The position numbers were made by a program, and so were the translations under genes. Below the pieces are notes generated by a model, which saw only the letters and a program-made list of their open reading frames with translations, made no database searches and had not been told where the DNA came from. 64,000 nucleotides of DNA from assembly GCF_000003195.3 (NCBI RefSeq), contig NC_012871.2:11395997-11459996 (forward strand). The letters are read 5' to 3'. The DNA comes from Sorghum bicolor (taxonomy: Eukaryota > Streptophyta > Magnoliopsida > Poales > Poaceae). This document shows positions 49,118 to 59,424 of the stretch, one piece after another; within the stretch, counting starts at the first letter, position 1; each line of letters opens with the position of its first letter.

Positions 49118-51869
49118 CTATTGGCCTAGCTGCTCGGGCTGATCACCCGCCTGGCCCTGCTGCCCGGACGAAGGGGTCGGGGCCACCGACGCCTGGCTGG
49201 TCGAGACCGCAGGCGTCGACCGCCCATCTCCCGCAATGGACGCGCCTGACAGCTCCCTGGCCGACCTATCTGAACCCGGCTGGTCTGGGGGAGTGGCCGT
49301 TCCGCACAGATTGATGTCGCCGATCACCGTCGACGACAAATCCAGCAGACCACCCCGAAGCTCGTCCGCCTCCCGCGGGCCGACCTCCTTGGGGTACCCC
49401 TTCTCCAGCCTGGTCAAGTCGACCAGGGGGTAATGGGCGCGCACCATGCTAAGGACATGCGCGCCAGCAAACTCCCCGGCGTCCTTCACGAACTGCTGGA
49501 GCCAGTCCCACGCCCGTTGCGCCTTCTCGACTGGGGTCAACTTCGGCGCGCGGGGCTGGCTCTCCGGGAGCTCGGGACTGATCAGGTCCAGGACCGGGGA
49601 TACTCCTTTCCAGATCTTACAACAGTTGACCTTCCAGGAGTCCCGGTCCCCGACTTCCGACCGCAGCTGGTCTACCTCCGCGGCCAGGGCCTTGTTCTCG
49701 GCTACGACGCCTTCTATCTGGTCAAAGCACCATTTCCGGTACTTTGTCGTTTTCATTGCGCCCTACAAAACGAAAATATGACGACCAAGCAAGACAGCGC
49801 ACAGAATGTACAACAGTACAAAGAATTGCTTACCTTAACTTCGTCGACGAGGCGTTTGGCCGCGCGCTCCACCCTGGCGGCCTCCTCGGTCTCGGCGAGC
49901 TCCTCATGACCAATAAAGTGATCCCCGCATTGGCGCCACACATACACGTGTTGGCGGCCGTCACGGGGACGACCCTCAATCTCCTCCACCTCGTCGTCGG
50001 AGGTCGCTTGGGTTTCCTCCTCCGGCGCTGCGTTGCCCCCGGTAGTGGCCGCAGGCATTACTGGCCCCCGGACCAGACCCGGGGAGCCTGCGGTCAAAGC
50101 GGCTCATGCTCGGGGCGGCGTGAGGACTTCACTCTCCCCGGCGGGAGGGGGGGTCGGGGCTCTGCCCTCCCCTTCCGTGGAACTAGCTGGGGGAGGCGTC
50201 CCCGTAGCCTCCTCAACTCTGGTCGGGCTGCCTGTCGTAGTCGGTGCCGCGGCCGGGAGCTCCTCGGTGCTCCCAGGCACGGCTGCAGTCGTAGGCTGCT
50301 CTGCGGTCTGCGGGGCCGCGTCTTCAGCAGCGCAGACCGGCTCACTCGTCTCCTGGCCAGCGGCATGGCCGGGGTTGACATCCGACGCCGCGCTAAAGGA
50401 ACAAAACTGCAATAAAAAAAACAAAAACCGCTGAAATACGTAAGTCGAACACTTACAGGTCTGAGCGACGGTGGGTCGCAGTGAACCTCCTCCTCATCCG
50501 GCCAGTCGGCACCTGTGCCCCCGACTCCGCAGCACGAGGCGCAGGAGGGTCGCCGGCTACTCGATCAGCAGTGGTCGGCCCGCTGTCCGGACGGCCAGGA
50601 GGCCTCCGGACCAGCGACGGTACGGCCTCCTCCTCCTCCTCGTCGTCGTCGATCCGAACGAACCGACGCCGTTTTGACGCTCGGCTGCTCTCTGCCGGCA
50701 GTGTCGGCGCCGGCGACGGATCTGCAGGCATTGGCCTTTTCCCCGCCACCCTTTCCTCGGTGGTCGGGACGGGGCGGGCTTGGTCCTCCTCACTGCTGGT
50801 GTAATGAGTACACCGAGCAGCGTCCTCCTCTGGCGGGTCTTCTCCCGCAGGATTCTCCATCCCCGGTGCCAGTGATACATACACTGTGCACCGGTCGATT
50901 TCGCCAATCTGCAAAAGCAACAAAGATGAGTCAGCTGCAGACGATAAACGAATGCTAAAACAAAATAATCTGCTACATACCTTTGGTGCTGGTCATCCTA
51001 ACTTGAACGCTTGCACCCGATCACTGCCACGGATGAAGCCTCCGTCCGCGAAGTTGAACAGCTCGTTCAACAGCTGTTGTACCTCCGCCTTCTCCAAGAT
51101 CTCCGGCCGCATCCTGGTCGGGTCCACGCTTCCGGCATACTCGTACGCCGAGTGCACCCTCTTCTGGCAGGGCATCACCCGGCGACAAATGAAGTTGCCG
51201 ACCACGCCAAGCCCGTCCAGGCGCGACCAGTCGATCAGCTTCATGAGATCCGCCACTTGACCGTCGAAATCCGGGCGGTCGGTCCAGCTCACCCTCTTCT
51301 CAGGAATGTATCCCACATCGCAGAACGTGGAGCTGCCCGGTTCCTCCGTGATGTAGAACCACTTCCTGTACCATTCGGTCAAGGAAGTGTTCCATGGACA
51401 GTGCAGGTAGCGATTCTTCATTCCATCACGAAGGTTGAGGTATACTCCACCTGCAACCTTGGAGCCTCCAACTGCTCCCTTCTTCCTCAAGCAGAAAAGA
51501 TAACGAAAAAGATCGAAGTGCGGCTCTATGCCAACATAGGCCTCGCACAGGTGGATAAAAGTGGAGATGAGGAGAATTGAGTTCGGGTGCAGATTGCAAA
51601 TCCCGATCTCATAATACAAAAGAAGACCTTGAAGAAAAAGGATAAACAGGAACCCCAAAGCCCCTTTTAATGAAATCTTCAAATACGACGATCTCACCAG
51701 CGCGGGGGTCGGGGTAGCTCTCCCCTTCCGGTGTCCTCCAGCCGCCGAGCTCCGGGCTGTGCAGAAGCCCCATATCGACGAGGTCGCCAAGAGATTTCGT
51801 GGTGCTGCGGGACTTTTTCCACTCCTTGGCCATCAGTTCGGCCCTCTTCTTGGAGTCGCTCTTCGCCAT
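49118..51869 (-). pseudogene. Antisense passenger gene of element B ('putative gypsy type transposon' family-like), four exons, broken
   Basis: Exons on the minus strand are 51869-50981, 50908-50457, 50392-49834 and 49762-49118, with GT-AG borders and consistent phase. Exon 1 (MAKSDSKKRAELMAKEWKKS..., then LLYYEIGICNLHPNSI, WYRKWFYI, RMRPEILEK) resembles the Pfam 'putative gypsy type transposon' domain (Transposase_28-like, PF04195). Exon 2 has a basic-acidic stretch (SKRRRFVRIDDDEEEEE, a possible nuclear signal), exon 3 is Pro/Thr/Glu-rich, and exon 4 has a coiled coil (ENKALAAEVDQLRSEVGD). Damage: one extra base in the A run 51635-51639, TGA (fits CGA) near 50998, and TGA near 50104. It lies between integrase and 3' LTR, on the strand opposite pol. 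Function unknown. Confidence 0.8.
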
Positions 51870-52280
51870 TGGAGGTGAGAAATTGGGCTTGAGTTAGGAA
51901 GATGCAGGTGATTGAAGGAGGCGAGAGTGGAAGGCTTGAAGGCAATGGCAGGGTAAGCAGTACATGCGGAACTGTCAGGCTCTTATAACCCGCAACTCCA
52001 CCTCTCCCACTTCCCGTATTCTCGAGAAGCGGGTGGACCATGCGGCGGATGTGGCGTTTCGGTTTACGATGATTATAGACAATTAATGCGGCGGAGTTTT
52101 CGTACCAATTGATGGTTTCCTTTTTCTCAAACCATGCAAAGGGCGGCTGCACAGTTGCCAGGCGCAACTTTTCATGCATCCATCTGACACCCCGTCAGGA
52201 GGTCTCGTCATGTCAACTTTAACTGGAAAGATCTTTTCAATAACAAGAAGACAAATATGGCAGAGAGTCAACAATCGGGG

Positions 52281-52560
52281 GACTGCACCGACCACCGAGC
52301 ACTTGATGCTCGGGGACTGGTCGCCCAGTCTATCAGCTCGGAACTGCAAAGACTGCACCGACCACCGAGCACTCGATGCTCGGGGACTGGTCGCCCAGTC
52401 TATTAGCTCGAAACTTCAAGGACTGCACCGACCACCGAGCACTTGATGCTCGGGGACTGGTCGCCCAGTCTATCAGCTCGGAACTTCAAAGACTGCACCG
52501 ACCACCGAGCACTCGATGCTCGGGGACTGGTCGTACAGTATAGCAACGCAGAATTCTAAG
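52281..52560 (+). repeat. 70-bp minisatellite in the 3' region of element B
   Basis: GACTGCACCGACCACCGAGC recurs at 52281, 52351, 52421 and 52491, exactly 70 bp apart. Each unit has GATGCTCGGGGACTGGTCG and, in the first three, CCCAGTCTAT. Units differ at only a few bases. Degenerate pieces with GGGGACTGGTCG continue to about 52620, and CTCGGGGACT recurs near 52700, 52812 and 53112, the last inside the polypurine tract. Confidence 0.95.
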
Positions 52561-53109
52561 GAGCGCATTTGGTGCTTGGGGACTGGTCGTCATACTATTA
52601 TACACCCAGGGACTGGTCGATTAGTCTATTCAATTGCAGACGGACTGGTAAATTCAATTTTTAGACCTTGCTACAAGGCTCATACTTCGCCTTCCAGCAA
52701 GCTCGGGGACTACATCGGTACGATGCATCTGGCGATGCATCTCAGTTACAGAATTTCTTTGAGGACTTTTATTTTGACCCTGGCACCACGTGCCTACGTC
52801 ACCTACTACCAGGCTCGGGGACTAAGTGGGCACACTTCACCTTGCGGTGAATATGCTTGCTTTTTTTAGGTTTATACCTTTCAAAAAAGTAAAGTGGGCA
52901 CACTTCACCAAGAAGGAAATCTTTTTGGATTTAAGAGCACCATGCATTCTTCGAACAACTCGCTTCTTCGATGTCAATGTTGATCAACTGTCTTTTGAGT
53001 TGGTCAAAGAACCGTTGCAACTGTTTGGGCGACTTTCCTGCTTATTGAAGATGTCAAGTCTCGCTGATCGAAGAAGCTCAAGACGGCGTGTTACATCACA
53101 ATACATGGT

Positions 53110-53583
53110 GCTCGGGGACTAGCTGTGGGGGTATAAACCCCTATACCCTTACGGCTAGACTTGGGTCAGGAGGCTTGGCCCATTACGAGACGAGTTCAAG
53201 GCTTGATCCGACAGCCTGGAGTTTCGCGCAAGGAAACAAGATGTGGAGATCAAGCAGGATTCTAGTCGGTTATAATAGGAATTGATATCGAATTATCCAT
53301 GGCAATTGTAACCGACTAGGATTAGTTTCCAGATCTGTAACCCTGCCCTCCAGACTATATAAGGAGGGGCAAGGGACCCCCCTAGGACGGGATATTCTCT
53401 CAACACAATTCAATATAACCAGACGCAGGACGTAGGTATTACGCCAACTCGGCGGCTGAACCTGGATAAAAAGCTTGTCCGTGTCTTGCGTCACCATCGA
53501 GTTCGTAGTTTGCGCACCGTCTACCGATAAACTACTACCGTGGGTATACCCCAAGGTAGACTGCCGACTAGCTTTCGTCGACA
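53110..53583 (+). repeat. Polypurine tract and 3' LTR of element B
   Basis: GCTCGGGGACTAGC directly precedes the LTR start at 53124. The LTR is the same length as the 5' copy (460 bp) and ends at 53583, followed by the ATATG duplication. Confidence 0.93.
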
Positions 53584-54200
53584 ATATGTTATATCGGCCA
53601 ATCCTTAGCAAAAGGATTGGTAAATGGCATACACACTAATTAAGTATGATTGGGCCTTTGAACCACTAAAACATTAAAAAGTCAAATTTTTGCTGGTTTT
53701 GTTGTTGAGCAAGGAATAAATTTAGAAGATGAGATCAATTACCTGATCTGTACCCCATGGAAGCTTTATTTCAATTAATTGGCTTGCAAAGAAGGCCAAG
53801 GTGTTGCCATAATCATTATTTCTCACAATGGTGTTGTTTGAGACATCAAGCTGATTAAACTACATATGCACCAACATTTGATGCTGAATTTGATTCTCTT
53901 GTTCATCTTAGCAATATTGCAATCCATGGAGGTGAAACACATGTTAAAACCTTTGGTGATTCTTTACTAATGGCACAACAAGACGCTAGTATGCTTCAAT
54001 GTTATGGAAGGATCACTCAATATTTATCTTGATATGTGCCTTCATATCATTGCTTCTATTTCCAAAATCCAAATTTGGCATATCACAAGGCATGAAAACA
54101 GTAATGCTAACATGTTGGCTCGACAATCATCAGGCTTCGACATCGGTGGGGGGGACAATTTTCACATCAGAGAAAAGCTGGTGTAAAAGGATCAAGTGGC
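53584..54200 (+). pseudogene. Old gypsy pol remnant, right half (RNase H)
   Basis: Continues the 41560-42005 remnant. After ATATG the conceptual translation reads YRPILSKRIGKW, then YLIYTPWKLYFN, then RNase H-like pieces (GVAIIIISHNG, NIAIHGGETHVKTFGDSLLM, and near 54090 HENSNANMLARQ). Frames shift several times and stops are frequent. Joining the two halves at ATATG restores the expected domain order. Confidence 0.7.
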
Positions 54201-55487
54201 AACAAGTGTACCAGTGGTGGACGGGCCAGTTCTAAAATGTTTTAGATGGAAACTACTATTTCTAGGTCGTTCATGGATTCACATGTTGTATTTCTTCTTC
54301 TGGTTCTAATTGTACTTGCCAAGTTTTTTACTCACCCTTGAGCTTATTTGGTTTTTAGGTACCAATTGAATGTGACATGCATGGGGCTGGGGAGTAGCAC
54401 CTTCATGAGCAAAATCACTTAGTTAGATTATGCTTAATTTTCTAATTTTTGCAACTATAATAGTTTAACTATGAGGTCACTTAAAGGTTATTTTGGATGA
54501 GATGGTATTTGTTGGGGATAGTCCTATTTATTCTATTTTTGGTCTGTGATGTTCATGTCTTTACGTATGTGGTTACATTATCTATGTTTGCTTTGTCTGT
54601 TCAGTTTACTGGGGAGACTTTGCCAAAATTTTAATAATTTCTGAAACTTAGTAGAATTTACGTACGTGGTCACACGAGCACGGACGGATCCAAGCTCCGC
54701 CACAACCGCATGAGCACCACCGAATCTGAGCTCCTCCTCGCCAAATTGACCGCCACAACACTAGCATCACCAGATCTAAGCTCATCTTCGTTGGATCTAG
54801 GATCATCATTGTCGGATCCACCGCCGTTGCACGAGCACCAGCAGCAAGAGAGGAGGAGGCCATGGGGAGGAAGGGTACCATAATGGAGGGGTCAAGTCGG
54901 GCCATCACGCTTGTGAAGTTGGGCCACCGCCGTCGAACGACCAGGCTATGCTGCCAAATGGCCTAGGAGCCATGCCCACAAGCTCTTCCTTCACCTCCAG
55001 ATATGTCTAGTGAGGGAGAGGGACAGGAGGGGAGTGGTGGCACTCGCCGGAGAGCCGAGCTGAGTGGGGAGGAGTGGCCTCCGCCAAAGGAGGATGCAAT
55101 GTCGTTGAGTCACGAGGAGGGAGGGGGCGCGACTCTGAGTCGGGTCGAGGGTGCGGCGCTAAAGGGAAAGTGTGAGGGGAGGTAGAGAGAGGGGGGTGGG
55201 AGAAGAAACCCTAGGTCTTGTTTTAATACTTGAGCGCCTATCGGGTCTCGGTCTAGGCCTGTTTGGGCCATGGCCTTTTTTCGAGGCAGGCAAATTAGGA
55301 GGTCTGCCTGCAAAAATGGGGGCATTTTTGGAAGCGGGCCTCTTATAAAGCCTGCCTTCGTTAATAGATTTTTGGATGCGGTTATTTTTTAACTTGTCTC
55401 CATAAATCGAATTTGCGAGGCGGTTCAAAACCGTGCCCACCTCCGAGGGGTTTTTGGAAAGGTCGTGGTTAAGTTTTTTTAGTAGTG
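54201..55487. mobile_element. Probable CACTA-like element, one terminus seen
   Basis: The stretch ends TTTTTTTAGTAGTG at 55487, which inverted gives CACTACTAAAAAAA, a typical CACTA start. About 55250-55480 contains GC-rich short inverted motifs (GCGGGCCTC, GCCTGCCT, GAGGCGG) like subterminal repeats. 54650-55190 is a GC-rich patch with open but unrecognised frames. No partner terminus or transposase was found, so the left limit is unknown. Confidence 0.4.
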
Positions 55488-56106
55488 TCAATGGGGATTT
55501 CAATCTGTTTAATCACCTGGGTACTCCTATAGGTTGAGTTTCATCATGATTAAACTCTTTTCCGTTCATAGCATTAATTAGAAATGAAACTCCTTGAAAA
55601 CCCCATCGAAATTGGCCTAAGATGAAAAAAATAAAGACTCTAATATGAGAGGTCCGTTAGAGTTGCTGTTACATGGATGAAAAAAGAGACTCTCATATGA
55701 GAGGCCAGTCTTAGTGATGAGTTTTATAGCATAGTTTCAAGAGTGTCATGTTATTTAAATTGTAATAAAATATGGATGAAACACCCACTCTCAATACAGA
55801 ATTTTCATTCTATGATTTTATAAACACTTAATTTTATTACTTATAGAGAGTTAGTAATCGTGCTATGAGAGTTTTATCTCTACGAAACTCACTTCTTCTT
55901 TCTCTTATCATCATAAAAAACACTTACATGACATCTTATTAAATGTCAATGTAATTCCGATGAAACTCCCACTAAGATGGCCTAATAAGAGAATATATAT
56001 TGGACGATTTAGGACAACTTTAGTGTATATCTTGGCTTTTTTTTTGAAACTAATATCTTAGCATTTGCTAAAACTGTACACGTCACGAGGTGCTAAACTG
56101 GTGTAA
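55488..56106. other. Intergenic sequence, nothing recognised
   Basis: AT-rich, with a phrase around ACTCTAATATGAGAGG that recurs once about 55 bp later (near 55637 and 55692). No ORF of interest. Confidence 0.4.
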
Positions 56107-56349
56107 GGCCTTGTTTAGTTCTAAATTTTTTTACAAAATCGATACTGTAGCACTTTCGTTTGTATTTGACAAAAATTGTCCAATCATGGACTAACTAGGC
56201 TCAAAAGATTTGTCTCGTCAATTTCGACCAAACTGTGCAATTAGTTTTTATTTTCATCTATATTTAATACTCCATGCATGCGTCTAAAGATTCGATGTGA
56301 CGGGAAATCTGAAAAATTTTGCAAAATTTTTTGGAAACTAAACAAGGCC
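56107..56349. mobile_element. Tourist-like MITE
   Basis: A 243-bp copy of the 2239 family and the best preserved in the right half of the window. Ends are GGCCTTGTTTAGTTCTA and GAAACTAAACAAGGCC, with TAA duplications on both sides. Confidence 0.9.
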
Positions 56350-57209
56350 TAAAGTGCTCCGATCATTGGTTTGCGCAACTATTCTAACGATTGGACCCAC
56401 AGGAATTAAAGTATTTAGTAGCTCCTTTGCTTGGTCACCCCCATCCAGGACTGGTAAATAAAGCCGGTCGTAGTTCTACCGTTGAGCAGAGACAAAATAT
56501 TATTTAGGCTTGGCGAAATCAAAATTTTGAGAATCACATCAGACATGTTGAAAGAATATCAGAATGGGTTTTGGGGTTTTTTTATATTAATAAAAAAACA
56601 AATTTAATAGCTCGTTTGAAAACAATAAGACAAATTTATTAAGGCTAATTAATTCATCATTAACAAATGCGGTTACCATAGCAATTATAACTAATCATAA
56701 ACTAATTAGATTTAGATTGGTCTTGCGATTTACAAGCAAACTGTACAATTTGTTTTTGTGTGTATATTTAGTGTTTTATGTATGTGTTTAAAGATTCGAT
56801 GGGATAAAGATGACGCGCGGATCGGTTCGCTTGGCTGATAAGTCATAGCTAAAAGTACTGTTCGCTGATTTGTTATGAGAGAAAAACACTGCTCACTGGC
56901 TGACAGGTTCGGCAGATAAGCTCAAGCGAACTGTAGTTAATAAACGGTGTCCAATTATATATTAATTAAGCTCAAAAGATTTGTCTTATAAATTACTCTC
57001 TAGCTATGTTTTTATAAATAGTCTATATTTAATACTGCACGTATATATTAACATATTTAATGTGACAAAAAGTCTACGGAAGCAAACCAAACCGGACATA
57101 ATAGAGATCGACGCAGCACAAGATTCACCGCGAGAGGAATTTGGGACCTGTCAATCACGCCGGAATCCAAGGCAACGGTGCCCGTTTAAAGCGTCTGAAG
57201 AATTACTAA
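56350..57209. other. Intergenic sequence with a decayed MITE-like stretch
   Basis: About 56590-56815 shares blocks with the Tourist family (TAACTAATCATAAACTAATTAG, TTTAAAGATTCGATGGG) but has no clear ends, so it is probably a very old relative. The rest is anonymous. Confidence 0.35.
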
Positions 57210-57451
57210 GCCTTGTTTAGTTCATAAAAAACCAAAAAGTTTTTAAGATTTTCTTTCACATCGAATTTTTTGGCAAATGCATGAAGCATTAAATATAGAC
57301 GAAAATAAAAACTAATTGCACAATTTAATTGTAAAAATCGTGAGACGAATCTTTTGATCGTAGTTAGTTCATAATTGGACAATATTTGCCATAAATAAAC
57401 GAAAGTACTACAGTAGTGAAATCTAAAATCTTTTCGTATCTAAACAAGGCC
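57210..57451. mobile_element. Tourist-like MITE, cluster copy 1
   Basis: Left end GCCTTGTTTAGTTCA (first G lost), right end TCTAAACAAGGCC, flanked by TAA on both sides. First of four copies upstream of the dehydrogenase gene. Confidence 0.82.
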
Positions 57452-57498
57452 TAACCACCAAACTGTGCCACAATTCCTTTTGCATTACAAATACTTTA

Positions 57499-57733
57499 GG
57501 CCTATAGATGCACTTAAAATTCTAAAAGTTTATAAGATTCTCTATTATATCAAATTTTTGGATGTATACGTGAAGTATTAAAAATAAATAAAAAATAACT
57601 TACACAGTTTGTCTGTAATTTATGAAATGAATCTTTTGAGCATAGTTAGTCTATGTTTAGACAATAATTATCAAATACAAACGAAAGGGCTACAATATCA
57701 AACTTCAAAAACTTTTGACATCTAAACAAGGTC
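57499..57733. mobile_element. Tourist-like MITE, cluster copy 2 (diverged)
   Basis: Left end GGCCTATAGATGCA, right end TCTAAACAAGGTC, flanked by TTA. The interior keeps the family blocks (GAATCTTTTGAGCATAGTTAG, ACAAACGAAAG) at lower identity. Confidence 0.65.
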
Positions 57734-57982
57734 TTAGAAGATTTTATCAAAATTTTCCGCAATTAATTAATTGCATAAGCGACCAACCTCACATAAAGGT
57801 AGCACAAGCATTGCAAATGGACAATGGGATATTCAATTTAGGAGACAACTCAATAAGACTCGCCCTCAGTGAATAATAGGATCAACTCACATTTTCAACC
57901 AAACGGTGGTTGCCACGTCACATGATACAAACAAAAAAAAAGCAACGGATGTACGTCACATGAAAAACTTTGAGGAACTAAA

Positions 57983-58218
57983 GCCTTGTTTAGTTCACTC
58001 AAGAATAAAAAACTTTTCACAATTTTCCATACATCGAATCTTACTGCACATATACGGAATATTAAATATAGACGAAAACAAAAACTAATTGTACAATTTA
58101 CTTATAATAAATTGCGAGATAAATCTTTTGAGCCTAGTTAGTTCATGATTGAACAACAATAGGTCAAATAAAAACAAAAATGTTACAATATCTAAAACCA
58201 AAAAACTTTCGAAACTAA
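57983..58218. mobile_element. Tourist-like MITE, cluster copy 3 (right end lost)
   Basis: Left end GCCTTGTTTAGTTCAC after TAA. The copy runs to CGAAACTAA at 58218, where the ACAAGGCC end is missing and copy 4 begins directly. Confidence 0.65.
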
Positions 58219-58425
58219 GGCCTTGTTTACTTCCGATAAATTTTCAAGATTTCCCGTCACATTAAATCTTGCGGCATATGCATTGAGCATTAAATATAAA
58301 TAAAAAAGATAACTAAATGTACAGTTTATCTATAATTTATAAGATGAATTTTTTAAACCTAGTTAATTTATGATTGAACAATAATTGTTAAATAAAAATG
58401 AAAGTGCTATACCTTAAAAATTTTC
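58219..58425. mobile_element. Tourist-like MITE, cluster copy 4 (right end lost)
   Basis: Begins GGCCTTGTTTACTTCC abutting copy 3 and fades out after CTTAAAAATTTTCATG. It ends about 130 bp before the dehydrogenase ATG, so it lies within that gene's proximal promoter or leader. The right limit is approximate. Confidence 0.6.
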
Positions 58426-58552
58426 ATGTGTTGCATTGAGACTGTGTCATGAAACTATTGCCACGATTCCCAACCCGACAGCGGGGCGGGGGAGTGACGA
58501 GTGAGTCACTCTCTCCAACCTCCCGTCCGTTTGTTTCCTTTCCCTTTCCTAT

Positions 58553-59389
58553 ATGGCCGGAGGAGCAAGATTAGTTGGCAGACTCGGCCGCCACTCCACC
58601 TTCTTGCTCCTGCACCTGCCCCGTCACGCCGCCGCACACCACCACCGGCTCTACTCTCCTTCCTCCTCCTCATCCTCCTCCCAAGGTACCGCCCCTTCAC
58701 CTCCCTTCCCCTCTTTCTCTGACCCCGGGCGCTTCCCATCCTTGTGCCCTGCCGCTGTCCTGCAGGGGCGGGGCGGCCCCTGTCCCTGATCTTACATCCC
58801 TCTGGATGCAGTTGCAAGAACCGGATTGCCAAAACTTGTGTGGGTTCGGGCTGTGCAGGGGCTAGGATGGTCTTTATTCTTTTCCTTTTGGGATCAATCG
58901 GTACGGGGCCGATGAAATCGTATCGGATTGGGTACTGCGACGAGGAAATGCAGAACAAATGATTACACATATACTGAGGTTGACTTTCACATTCCTGTTG
59001 ACAGGGTTTATGTTGCTGTCACTGTCAGCAGGTTCAGATGAGTTTGTGTTGTTGTCCTAGTAACTGATGCAGACTTGCAGAGCACAGCTAGTAACCACTA
59101 AAACTATGAGATGCAGGGGAAAATGGGCGTATTAGTTGCTCAACCGATCTGTGTTGGAGTCAGTAAACATGGTTCTTTACCTCCTGTACCAGCTCTAGAT
59201 TTGTCCCTTCCATCTCTTGGTTGATTCTTGTCTGACATGTTTTTACTTCATTCAAGAGTTGAACCTTTAACCAGTATAAGGCAGAGCCAAAATGACCTTG
59301 TTAGCTAAAGAATAACTGCTCTCGATAAAATTACTGTTGACCTGGCTGAAGATAGTCCAATATATTACTGCTTTCTGGAAACTTTTGGT

Positions 59390-59424
<35 letters not shown>

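Larger units (their letters stand above)
42006..53583 (+). mobile_element. Element B: Ty3/gypsy (Tat lineage) retrotransposon, structurally complete, 11,578 bp
   Basis: Two 460-bp LTRs (42006-42465 and 53124-53583) bracket gag-pol (+), a spliced antisense gene (-), a 70-bp tandem array and a polypurine tract. The five-base target duplication ATATG is perfect on both sides (42001-42005, 53584-53588). The LTRs differ at 9 positions by my count, seven of them transitions. The element sits inside an older gypsy pol. Coding regions carry nonsense codons and shifts, so it would need helper proteins to move. Confidence 0.96.

Noticed and set aside
49433..50434. Plus-strand frames of 100-220 codons, Gly/Arg/Ser-rich
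   Set aside because: Shadows of the GC-rich antisense gene of element B. The minus strand has splice sites and a family-like protein.
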